Shown piece after piece: positions 54,470 to 64,000 of a DNA stretch of 64,000 nucleotides. The stretch spans positions 372,001 through 436,000 of the forward strand of contig WTXI01000007.1 of the NCBI GenBank assembly GCA_022376515.1, in the 5' to 3' direction. Below the pieces are notes generated by a model, which was not told the origin of the DNA, made no database searches, and saw only the letters and a program-made list of their open reading frames with translations. Each line of letters starts with the position of its first letter. The first letter of the stretch is position 1. Source of the stretch: Lactifluus volemus (lineage: Eukaryota; Basidiomycota; Agaricomycetes; Russulales; Russulaceae). A program made the translations under genes and the position numbers.

Positions 54470-57400
54470 CTATTGAAATGAATTGGAGTCATGTACTGTA
54501 GCCCAATTCGATCCGTGTACAAAGTTTGAGAGATCAAACCGGGTCTCATGCTCACCCACAATCCAAATGTTACTAGGTCTATGAAGGCATCGCCTATGAA
54601 TCTCGGGAATCCATAAAAGAAGTTCGCTCCATTTTCCATACATCCAACCATCACTATCGATGAAGGATTGGTCTGTAAAATGGATGTTAATATTTTCTCT
54701 TACGAGCTTCTCCGCATGAATTGGACCATCAGAGGTTGAGGCAGCGTGCTGTCCATCTGGTGAGAATGCAACAGACATGACCGGATCAGTAAATGGGCCC
54801 TCTACGATCCGTCCTGCTGTGACATCCCACACACGAATCGTCTCATCGTCCGAGCCTGATGCGATACGCTGCCCGTCCAGCGAGAATGCGACAGATCCGA
54901 TCCAACCGGTGTGTCCACTAAAGGGGCCCGCTACGATCTCTCCTGTTGTGGCATCCCACACACAAATTGTGCGATCCCTCAAGCCTGATGCGATACGCTG
55001 CCCGTCTGGCGAGAATGCGATCGAAGAGATGGATCCACTGGCAATAAATGGGCCCACTACGATCTGTCCTGTTGTGGCATCCCACACACGAATCGTGTGA
55101 TCTAACGAGCCTGATGCGATATGCTGGCCGTCCGGTGAGAGTGCGACAGATCTGACGAGCTGGAGGGGTACAGTAAACGGGCTCGGTACGACCTGTCCTG
55201 TTGTGGCATCCCACACACGAATCGTGTGATCGGACAAGCTTGATGCGATACGCTGCCCGTCCAGCGAAAATGCAACAGATATGACACCATGGGTGTGTCC
55301 AGTAAACGGGCCCGCTACGACCTGTCCTGTTGTGGCATCCCACACACAAATCGTGTGATCGGACGAGCCTGATGCGATACGCTGGCCATCTGGCGAAAAT
55401 GCAACGGATGTGACCGAATCAGTGTGTCCAGTAAATGGGCCTGCTACGACCTGTCCTGTTGTGGCATCCCATACACAAATCGTGTCATCGGACGAGCCTG
55501 ATGCGATACGTTGGCCGTCTGGCGAGAATGCGACAGATGTAACCCAACCGGTGTGTCCAGTAAACGGGCCCGCTACGATCTGTCCTGTTGTGGCATCCCA
55601 CACACGAATCGTGTCATCGGACGATGATGCGATACGCTGCCCATCTGGTGAGAATAAGACAGATCTGACCCAATTGGTGTGTCCAGGAAACGGGCCCGCT
55701 ACGACCTGTCCTGTTGTGGCATCCCACACACGAATCGTGTCATCACCCGAGCCTGATGCGATACGCTGGCCATCTGGCGAGAATGCCACGGATGTGACCG
55801 ACTCGGCGTGTCCAGTAAAGGGGCCCGCTACGACCTGTCCTGTTGTGGCATCCCACACACAAATCGTGTGATCGGACGAGCCTGATGCGATACGCTGGCC
55901 ATCTGGCGAGAATGCCACGGATGTGACCGACTTGGTGTGTCCTGTAAAGGGGCCCGCTACGACCTGTCCTGTTGTAGCTTCCCACACACGAATCGTGTCA
56001 TCGGACGATGATGCGATACGCTGCCCATCTGGTGAGAATGAGACAGATCTGACCCAATCGGTGTGTCCAGTAAACGGACCCGCTACGACCTGTCCTGTTG
56101 TGGCATTCCACACACGAATCGTGTCATCGCCCGAGCCTGATGCGATACGCTGGCCATCTGGCGAGAATGCCACGGATGTGACCGACTTGGTGTGTCCAGT
56201 AAAGGGGCCCGCTACGACCTGTCCTGTTGTGGCATCCCACACACGAATCGTTTCATCGTCCGAGCCTGATGCGATACGCTGGCCATCTGGCGAGAATGCC
56301 ACGGATGTGACCGACTCGGTGTGTCCAGTAAATGGGCCCGCTACGACCTGTCCTGTTGTGGCATCCCACACACGGATCGTCTCATCGTCCGAGCCTGATG
56401 CGATACGCTGGCCGTCCGGCGAGAATGCGACAGATGTAACCCAACCGGTGTGTCCAGTAAAGGGGCCCGCTACGATCTGTCCTGTTGTGGCATCCCATAC
56501 ACAAATCGTTTTATCATCCGAGCATGATGCGATACGCTGCCCGTCTGGCGAGAATACAACAGAATTGATGTCTCCGCAATGGGTCTGGATCGTCATTTCC
56601 AATGCTGGCCAATGAGACAACTGCCCGCGTTCCAAGGCCAGTGTGCGAGGAAATTGGTGAATATATCGCTTCACGATCTCGGAAAAGGTCGGGGCGAAAG
56701 GGAGGGCAGAGATATAGATATGCGGAGCACTCCTTGCCATCATCATTCCGAAATACCGTATAAAAGCGGACCCATCTTTCACCAATCCCAACAAATTCTT
56801 CACCTCCGTTTGTGAACGCTATTGCAATTCAAAGTCACCACATGTCATATTCAATTATGATGTACCTACCTCCGCCTGCAACCATATCGACAGAGATGAC
56901 AACGCTGGTGAAGCAACGCCTACACTGTTCTTGACGCTCAGAACTTCCAGCCAAAACAAAAACTTCGTCTCGAGCAGAGATTGAAGCTTCTTAAAGAGTT
57001 CCCGTTCGAAAGTAACTTGTCGTAAATGGTCGTCCCAGTAAATGCAGGCATACCATACAGCAGGTGGGATGTATTTGGCGATTCGAGATATCAAGTCAGG
57101 GACGTCCCTATTGGCGAGATGTGACGACTCGAGTTTGCAGATATTGAATTTGAGATTATCGAGCATCAATGTAACGCAGGAGTGTGCCAATTGATGGTGG
57201 GCGTCGCCAAGGTCCACATAAAACACATCACTCTTCTTGCTGGTCAGAAAGTCACGGAATGACGTATGGAGGGGAACGATGACCCGCGTTCGATCAGATG
57301 AAGTGACGTTGCTCAGTAGCGAGCCGAGGTAACTGAGAATTCCGAGCACGCGATCGGAATCCTCGGGGTCGTCTTTGGTTGAATGTCGTCGCAAATCAAT

Positions 57401-59242
57401 CAAGGAACTGATGGAGAGGGGCTCGATCGCGGCAAGAAGCTGTCCCATGATGGATCGAAATACAATCTGTGCTTTATGTGATTTGAAGTATTCTTTCAGA
57501 ACTTCTTCGTACAAGTTGTCCAATACTCCTTCGTCGCCCCGCTCTCGAGAGTGTCCCAACAGGTGCTGTACGCACTCTCTCTTGCTAAGGCCAAGACTAG
57601 CGGGGCTATTTATGAACCCACAAGCAACGGCTGCCCATTGAAACAAGCCCTCTGCTGCCTTCGCTAATTTGCCACCATAGTCTTTGAACACGTCCTCGGG
57701 AAGCTCTCTCCGAAGATACATGCCAATATCTTGCTCTGTATTGGCAGCCAGTTGGGTATCGTCCATGTAAGTGGTACGGACGGACCCCGCATTGGCGAAG
57801 GCAGGTTCGATACCACTCTCCGGCCTCGAGGTGATGAGTATTCGGAAGTTAGGAGGGAGGGCAATGAGGCGTTGAGCAAGAAACGCGTGGAGTCCATTTT
57901 TGTCGATTGTGGCTCCACTCTCATCCAGTGCATCGATGACGATGAGAACTGGACCAAGAAGTGGCGCGTTCTTGAGTGGTTCCAGGAGGAGGCATTCAAA
58001 AAGCGTATGATAGTCTCGGGTACCACGAAGAGACGATTTATCCTTGATGGCCCTCCCAAGGGCGCGTTTGAAAGCAGGACTGCGATCGGAGAGATCGCGA
58101 GCAAGTGTCGTGAACAGCTGATAAGCCTCATCTTTGGACTGCTCTTTTCGCAAAAAGGCGAAGTAAGAGCCGAGACACTTGTCATCGAATCGACGTGCGA
58201 TCTCATGTGCTATACAAGACTTTCCCGTGCCTGCTTGGCCGAGGAGAACGAGGGCACGTTCAGATTCGGGATTCTCGACCCACTTGACAATATAGTCCAA
58301 GAACCGTTCGCGTGTGCCTGGAAGACAGCGCTTATCGTTGAATCGCCAGCCTCCCTTATAGGGCATTTCCCTGATTTTTGCGTCCAATTCTGTGCTCCTT
58401 GTCAGATTGATGGTCCGACAGTCCTGTGACCATCAAAGTTACGCACCAGCTTCCAGCACAGCAACCTCGGTGGTGACGGCAGCACGGGCGAGGAAACTGT
58501 TTCGCAGTCGGACGAGGTCGGCGCGGTACTGTTCTATTTTTCCATCAACTTGGCCAACGATATGCTTTAGAGCCCTCTTTCCTGGAAATCACATATTTAT
58601 AATAGCCAATGAGATCGACAAAGGCGACGTACCAACTCGGACATCCTCCGCATATGATCGGATAAATTCGGCACATTTGGAGACGCACTCGAGCATCTCC
58701 TCGAGAATTGATGCCTGTCTAGACTCTGGCATGATGTCCCTCAAAGCATCGGCCTCTTCTGTAAATTCAAATACATTGCGTATGGCCTCAAGTAGTGTTT
58801 CGATGTCGAGGTCACGTTCAACCTGCTTTAGCAACGTCTGGCGGCAAAATAAAAATAAGTAAATCAGTGACTGTTCTACGTCATCCGAGAAGGCAATGAG
58901 ATGGACCTCGGGGATCTTTGAGAGTAGACTCCACGCTAGTTTTGCGTAGGGGTTCAACTGAAGAGTGGAAGTTAGTTCAGCAACGGATACGCAAAACGAT
59001 ACTGGGCATACGGCTGCGATTGGAGTGACGGTGTCCATCACCCACTTGACTTTAGTAACAGCACTTTGCCACGTCTTTATCGTATTAATATCGTTGATAG
59101 CTTCCTCAGCGCGTCGGAGAGCGGTACGTGACGTCTCCGTCTGGCTCTCTGTCGCTGGTTGCATAGGGGTATCGCTCTCGATGGGAAGATCATCTGTCCG
59201 GGATAAAGGGGGTAGAGAAGTGGCAGCTGCGGTGGATTCCAT
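54470..59242 (-). CDS. NLR2: intact STAND protein, helical N-domain + NACHT + about 15 WD40 repeats
   Basis: Five exons (58907-59242, 58633-58837, 58447-58581, 56870-58389, 54470-56818) join in phase to 1514 residues without correction. Layout: Ser/Thr/Pro-rich start, helical N-terminal region (about 30-225), NACHT ATPase (Walker A LLGQAGTGKSCIAHE near residue 270, Walker B VLIVIDALDESG, ILITSRPESG), helical/winged-helix-like linker (FRDFLTSKKSDVFYVDLGDA), a short segment SAFIRYFGMMMARSAPHIYI, then about 15 WD40 blades of 42-43 residues and a C-terminal cap ending NWATVHDSNSFQ. Such proteins (HET-E/NWD family) act as cytosolic sensors in which the repeat surface recognises ligand and NACHT drives oligomerisation; ligand and effector output here are unknown. 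The last blades (DVTAGRIVEGPF) are diverged and shared with NLR1. Confidence 0.88.
54720..56590 (-). repeat. 129-bp tandem WD40-coding repeats of NLR2
   Basis: About fifteen tandem 126-129 bp units, about seven more than in NLR1. Most differ at only a few positions, concentrated at the start of the blade (GWVTS, ESVTS, KSVTS, NWVRS, DSVTS) and at the SDD/SSD/SGD-x-T-I positions, the places expected to face the ligand in HET-type propellers. Confidence 0.87.
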
Positions 59243-60035
59243 GGTTGTGGGACTTGGGGTGTTGACTGCCGCATTCTGAGACGAATTCCTGTTCGCTGAT
59301 TCGGTCATCGTTAAGAAGAGTGTGATCGCCTCCGTTGGATGTCTTGTCTGTCCGTCAGCGCTGTCGAAAATAATGTCAAGTTCTAGATGTTGGATCCTTA
59401 GCCAGACGGATGCATATGAGATCATAAGGACGAACCGCGATGGGGACTGCAGGCTATCTCCCGCTTTCCAACAAGGATATCTTTGTGTAGGGACCTTTCC
59501 GCATAGAGAGATATTGTAATATGAGAAAGTGGTTGTACAGCACTGCAGGAGATTCAGTTGTAAATATGAGTGAAGATACGACATTTCTCACAATGCGTTG
59601 ACGGTCTCATTCCAGTCCACGTGTTGCGCCACGCTCCGTACAGACCGTGTACGCCATGTTCTCTCTCCGTCTGTAACAGTAGCATAAAATCGAGTCTTCT
59701 TCCCAAGAAGGGTCTTTAGACGGGGGAGGTTGTGTGCTCTGAGAACTGGCAGGGGGAAGAGATCTAGTACTCATCAGAGCACGGTGATAAAGGTGCGTAC
59801 GAGTTATCTGGAGCGGAACGGCGCTTGATTGGGTTTCGCAGAGCTGGGCGCGGTTGACGGAGTGCATTACGGTTTGAGAACCTAGGCTGTACAAAATTAA
59901 TAACAGGGGACATAGGCATGAGAGACATTTACACATACGAATTCGGGATCAAGTTGGGTGTGTCCCGAGTCATGGCTGGAACCACAAACCACACCCCGTC
60001 CGCATTTTGCCGACAATGAAAGTCTAGAACATGTA
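59243..60035. promoter_or_regulatory. Divergent region between NLR2 and FMP25 copy 2 (left part)
   Basis: Close match to 46281-47080 of unit 1. Open upstream of the NLR start to about 59584 without clear coding character. Interrupted at its right end by the MITE. Confidence 0.4.
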
Positions 60036-60697
60036 CAGTGTTGGGGCACTCCTTGACACAGTAAGCCTTATCACTCTCAAATCTCGTCCGTTCACTTAAC
60101 TTGACTAACAAAAGTTAATCTGTTATGTCTACTCTATACATGTAAAAAATCTCAAATTTTTTGAACAAGTCATTAGGGCAGCATACTGGTCATTACACCA
60201 AATTTAGCATTTTTTTTGATTGTACCAACTTTTCGACCACTCATGTACAGATATTCTGATAGCTTATAGTGGTTTTAAAAATTAGGCATGAAGCGTGCTC
60301 ACATTGGCAACAATTGGTGTCATGAAAAATCAGACAAAACAGATGGCTTGATGAGTGCAAGTCTGCATGACATTTATGTGAAAGCCCGATCCGATCGACC
60401 TCGCATCCCCTCACATATCACTTTGGTTTGACAGCTGACTAGCGGTGTGGGAACATAGATAATGGGCGTCACAAGGGTGTCACACTGTGTCAAGGACTGA
60501 ATTTCGTGGCAAATGGACTCTATTCACAAATCAACGTCGTTCGTTATATTAAACATCTTTTATTGGCTTGAAATTTTGTAGATATAGGCCTGAGATACCA
60601 CTCAATAATCATACTGACTCAGAATTGCTAAATTTGTGGCATGGGGATGACAAAACCCAAATCTCAATCTACTGTGTCAAGGAGTGCCCCAACACTG
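60036..60697. mobile_element. 662-bp MITE, Tc1/mariner-like
   Basis: Perfect 28-bp terminal inverted repeats (left starts CAGTGTTGGGGCACTCC, right ends with its reverse complement) flanked by TA on both sides (60034-60035, 60698-60699). TA duplication plus a CAGT terminus is the usual mark of the Tc1/mariner superfamily. The interior is AT-rich with no transposase-like open frame, so it is non-autonomous. Absent from the equivalent position of unit 1. Confidence 0.88.
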
Positions 60698-60768
60698 TAG
60701 TTTGGATATTATGTTCGGGAAATATAAGTGAATTCGGACAATTCGTCTCTGTTTCCCATGATGACGAT

Positions 60769-60872
60769 GTACAGTACTGTAAGTCGGTGGTTGTCTCGAG
60801 CAGGAGAGTCTTGCTTTTCTTGTTCTTGCGGCTCTTAAAAGCCGGAAAAATGTAGATTACAGTATACTGTAC
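60769..60872. repeat. Short inverted repeat upstream of FMP25 copy 2
   Basis: Counterpart of 47227-47329: GTACAGTACTGTAA ... TTACAGTATACTGTAC. Conserved between both duplication units. Confidence 0.45.
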
Positions 60873-60961
60873 CGCGGCTGCCACACAGGCACTGGCAGCA
60901 AGATTGAGTCTATCGGCCCGGGTTGTCATCGTCATCGCTGACTGGTGCTGACCCATTAAAC

Positions 60962-63083
60962 ATGTTCAGAAGACAGACGACCACTCTACTGAACGGTCCT
61001 AGATGGTTCTCACTCAGTTCAGGTCCACGCATGTCCTCAAATCCCGTCATTAGAGGAGCCGCAGTGGCTACATCTATTGCCGCGGCGGTGGCAGTCACCA
61101 TTACGGTCCAGCAAACCGCAGTTGGGCCCTTACACAACGATCCATCTCCAAGCGTTCCGGCATCAGCGGTCTCCAGCAAGATAAATCCAGGGGAAAAAAG
61201 AGTGGTCGGTGGAGATGGCGAGGAGCTTAGACTGTTGGTGTGGGGCTCGAATAGGTTCGTCTACATCTCACTCTGTATGTGCTCTTCAGTGAAGTGTATA
61301 CACTATAAGGTCACGCATCATATCTCCGGATTCGTCGGATGCGATGCAGATTCGTACGCCATCGGTGGCTTCGTTTCTTCAAGACGTGGCATTGCGCGAC
61401 TTGGCGGTACACGCCACGCATGCTGTCTGCGTAGACGGACGTGGAGATGTTTATCAGTGGGGCGATGGTTTCTTTGACCAAAAGTCTTCGTCAGACGATC
61501 GGAAGCCTGTACTGACCTTGCAGGGTAAAGTGCGTCCGCCCCTCACTCTCACTCTCAAGTGGCTGACGACGGCCTTGATTTTTCGCGATGCACAGAATAT
61601 CACACGTGTACAGGTCACTGAATCTCGCATCTTTGCGCTCTCGGCTTCCGGAAAGGTGTACGTCATATCTTCCGAGGCAGCCCAGCAGAAACCCAATCTA
61701 GGCGCTGTGACACCTTCGAGCGCGTCGTGGTGGGGTACGGGCTGGTTTTGGGGTGGAGAAACAGGGGTCCAACATTTCGAGATCGAGCCGGCTCATCAAC
61801 TCGCATGGCGCGAAAAGTGAGTGATCCTCCTCGTCTTCGGCGGCAGAGACCCCACCGTTGATCGTCGCAACAGAATTATCTCCATCGCCGCTGGCCGAGA
61901 TCATCTTCTCGCTCTGACCTCTTCTGGCCGCACTTTCGTACATCCATTTTCCAAGGACGCCAACACCCATGGTCAGCTTGGATTCCGCAAGTTCGACATC
62001 CCTGACCCATCATGCACAACCTCGGCTTCTCGTCTTCACGTCGAGCTTACACCGAGAGCCGTTGCAGATCCGTACGCTAAGAACACCCGCTATGCCCGTG
62101 AATCACCCTCAGGCTCGCCTGCCGCGGCGGCGTTGCTTCCCGTATCTGAGAATCTCATGAATCTGGATGATAGAAACCTGAAGTTCTCTGACAGATTGTT
62201 CGAGGTTCCGGCACTGAGAGGTGTTCATGTTATCCAGATCGCAGCTGGCTCACGAAGTAGTTTCGTGAGAACTGACACGGGAAGAGTACTCGGCTGGGGC
62301 GCTAATGACTTTGGGTGCGTTGTTATTGTGATTTCTTAGGAGGCGTGATACGATACAGCCAATACCACATGGCTCCTGATTAGGCAAATCGGTCTGGGTG
62401 GGAATGTGACGCTCGACACGATCACGGTCCCTACAGAAGTCGTGCTATGGAGGAGCACACCGAGCGGCACCCGCACTCGGTGCATTGACATGAACGTGGG
62501 CGGCGACTTGGCATTCTTCACCGTCGAACGCGTGGACGGGACAGCGATTGGGACCATTGAAATCCTGTCCTGCGGGAACGGACAGTACGGCGGATTGGGA
62601 AACGCGTTGTTTAGCAATGCTCAAAGCGTACCCGTGCGCACTAAAGCTGTCAGCGGACTTTTGGAGTGTACGTTAACGCACGAATCACACGACGTTATGG
62701 CATCCCGTCCTGACATTTAGCTTTCAGTTTCGGAAAAGACAAATAACTTGCAGCCGATCGAGCCACATGCGCTCTCCGTATCGCCTGATGGGCATGTCCT
62801 ACTCGCACTCGATACGCATGGACGCGCAGGATCAGGCGGAGGTGGGAGGGACTTGTTCGCGTGGGGGACAAATTATGATTATCAAGTTGGCAACGGGAAG
62901 CGAGCGAGCATCGCGGTGCCAACTACGCTCGAACCTGGAGAAGGCGATCGGCTGATGTTAGGGAAGCGACAGGCCAAGGTGGTGCGTGATCCGCAAGGGC
63001 GAGTGTGGAGGCGAGGCGTACAGGTTGAGCAGGTTGCGGTTGCGGGTTACGGAAATAGCTTGATCTATTGGAGGATCGCTTAA
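60962..63083 (+). CDS. FMP25: FMP25-like mitochondrial RCC1-repeat protein (intact copy)
   Basis: Homologue of yeast Fmp25 and related to human RCC1L: a mitochondrial inner-membrane-associated propeller linked to respiratory-complex (bc1) or mitoribosome assembly. Six exons (60962-61254, 61310-61529, 61596-61816, 61874-62314, 62384-62667, 62728-63083) join in phase to 604 residues. The N-terminus MFRRQTTTLLNGPRWFSLSS is a good presequence, followed by an Ala/Val-rich probable membrane segment (AAVATSIAAAVAVTITV). RCC1-type motifs are HATHAVCVDGRGDVYQWGDG, SRIFALSASGKVYVI, IAAGRDHLLALTSSGRTF, SRSSFVRTDTGRVLGWGAND, GNGQYGGLGN and RDLFAWGTNYDYQVGNG. The WWGTGWFWGGE segment is typical of the fungal family. 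No indels are needed. The next gene starts 94 bp downstream. Confidence 0.87.
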
Positions 63084-63176
63084 CCGCTGGACCCGGACCC
63101 CCTTTACCGCTTAAAGCGACCACGGACCTAGGCGTTTGTTCCTTCCCCCTTGAAATACACCTCTTTATAGCTAGCC

Positions 63177-64000
63177 ATGACAACCTCTTTATCATCCTCA
63201 ATTGACATGCTCTCCCTCACCTCCAGTACAAGGTGGGCTAGTGACTCTCCTTCAGACGAAGATGAAATCGTCTGGTCCTTATCATCTTCTGCTGCGTTCT
63301 CTTCCCCTTCCCCGCCTAATTCACCCCTATCCGATACGGCAGACTTTGTGCTCGTGCCCCGAATGAGTACCAGCACAGCGGCCGCAGCATCAGCGGCATC
63401 AACAACGACCGACCTGAATGTGGCCGGGTCCCCAACTGCTGCCAATTCGGTCGTCGATAAATTAGCAGCCCTTTCGTTGAGCGTCGCTCCGCAACCCCGC
63501 CGGGTCCGAGCCGACATACTACCCACATCCACGTCCACTGGTACAGCGCCAGCGAAGAAGAAGGCCAAAGGTCGTCACTCAGGTGACCGGAAGGCATCCG
63601 TTCCGGTGCCCCCGCCCCCGCTTCCGAGTGTCCCCGATGAGCAAACACAGGGAGCTCCGCGGACGTCAGCGGTGAAGAAGAATAAGCGCAAGAAGAAGGG
63701 CTCTTCTTCCCCTACATTACCCGCTACGACCACTGCGGCGATAAGTGGTGATGGTATCATGGGTTCGACACCGGTCGCGAAGACGAGGACGAAGCGGGAA
63801 ACAAAGTCTGATGGTACCTCCGCGGCTAGTGTGCCCGAACCGAGGAGTCCGACCAAGAAGAAGAAGAAGAAGAGCGGGTCTGTTATTACCGTTGGAGGGG
63901 CATCCGCTCTGTCGATTACCTCACTTGCGGAGGGCGGTGTGGTGAGGTTGCCACCAGCAGCAGGGCTCAGGTCGGCCACCGGTTCGCTCTCCGAAGGGGA
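63177..64000 (+). CDS. Ser/Lys-rich hypothetical protein, 5' part (runs off the window)
   Basis: From the ATG at 63177 the frame is open for 274 codons to the window edge with no stop. The N-terminus is MTTSLSSSIDMLSLTSSTRW, then an acidic Ser-rich box (SDSPSDEDEIVWSLSSSAAF) and SPLSDTADFVLVP, Ala/Ser/Thr-rich low complexity, and at least three Lys clusters (AKKKAK, KKNKRKKKG, TKKKKKKSG) that could be nuclear localisation signals. I do not recognise a family. The long open frame, codon bias and acidic box favour a real gene. The antisense strand also has two open frames here, a by-product of composition. Spacing to FMP25 is only about 93 bp. Confidence 0.6.
   Translation, partial: MTTSLSSSIDMLSLTSSTRWASDSPSDEDEIVWSLSSSAAFSSPSPPNSPLSDTADFVLVPRMSTSTAAAASAASTTTDLNVAGSPTAANSVVDKLAALSLSVAPQPRRVRADILPTSTSTGTAPAKKKAKGRHSGDRKASVPVPPPPLPSVPDEQTQGAPRTSAVKKNKRKKKGSSSPTLPATTTAAISGDGIMGSTPVAKTRTKRETKSDGTSAASVPEPRSPTKKKKKKSGSVITVGGASALSITSLAEGGVVRLPPAAGLRSATGSLSEG

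Larger units (their letters stand above)
48762..62304 (+). repeat. Segmental tandem duplication, unit 2
   Basis: About 13.5 kb with the same gene order as unit 1. The extra length is accounted for mostly by a LINE insertion (about 2.6 kb), a MITE (0.66 kb) and about seven additional WD40 units (0.9 kb) in NLR2. The PUF and small-gene copies in this unit are decayed, while NLR2 and FMP25 are intact. Confidence 0.9.

Noticed and set aside
54720..56590. Regular repeats resembling a CRISPR-like array
   Set aside because: Units are 126-129 bp, encode WD40 blades in frame and have no separate spacers; the host is a eukaryote.
54777..56615. Long plus-strand open frames (54777-55100, 55410-55871, 55923-56615) antisense to NLR2
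   Set aside because: Periodic by-products of the WD40 DNA repeats, without starts or splice signals of their own.
63128..63979. Minus-strand frames of 146 and 134 codons
   Set aside because: They oppose a longer stop-free plus-strand frame with a clearer N-terminus and Lys clusters.

Overview
The window looks like a gene-dense fungal nuclear chromosome. Genes carry many short introns (about 45-75 nt, GT-AG with CTAAC/CTGAY-like branch sites), intergenic gaps are short, and the proteins are typical of Agaricomycetes. The WD40 repeat style (FSPDGQRIASGS...IRVWDATTGQ) fused to a NACHT ATPase is familiar from Rhizoctonia/Ceratobasidium genomes, so I infer a Ceratobasidiaceae-like basidiomycete. 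That species call is an inference from style, not from a marker gene.

Layout, 1-40 kb: PER1 5' end (-), HOS2-type histone deacetylase (+), a small single-pass membrane protein (-), a type IIC Na+/K+-like P-ATPase (+), a block of fold-back repeats (11.5-12.7 kb), an AP-4 epsilon-like adaptin (-), BUB2 (+), a WDR24/SEA2-type protein (-), SIP5 (+), a SERCA-type Ca2+-ATPase (+), SHQ1 (-), anthranilate synthase component I (+), mitochondrial ribosomal protein uS2m (-), an SSB-type Hsp70 (+), and a JSN1-type protein with two RRMs and Pumilio repeats (+). Neighbours are often divergent pairs sharing about 130-750 bp of upstream DNA, or convergent pairs with gaps of about 90-215 bp.

Layout, 39.2-63.1 kb: a tandem segmental duplication. 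The unit is [3' part of the PUF gene - small conserved hypothetical gene - STAND NLR gene on the minus strand - 5' part of a mitochondrial RCC1-like FMP25 gene]. Unit 1 is about 39202-48761 and unit 2 about 48762-62304. The junction fuses FMP25 exon 4 to PUF exon 5. One intact PUF remains at the left and one intact FMP25 at the right; between them lie a 3'-truncated FMP25 and a 5'-truncated PUF. The two NLR genes have nearly identical N-terminal and NACHT parts but about 8 versus 15 WD40 repeats. Unit 2 also carries a 5'-truncated or internally deleted LINE with a 16-bp target-site duplication and poly(A), and a 662-bp Tc1/mariner-like MITE with 28-bp perfect terminal repeats.

Many otherwise well-conserved housekeeping genes (ATPase, AP-4 epsilon, SHQ1, TRP2, uS2m, SSB, PUF) need one to six single-base indels, often in short homopolymers, to restore a continuous product, while neighbours (HOS2, BUB2, WDR24, SIP5, SERCA, NLR2, FMP25-2) need none. 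I read this mainly as residual sequencing or assembly error, not mass pseudogenisation. I saw no rRNA, tRNA or CRISPR array.
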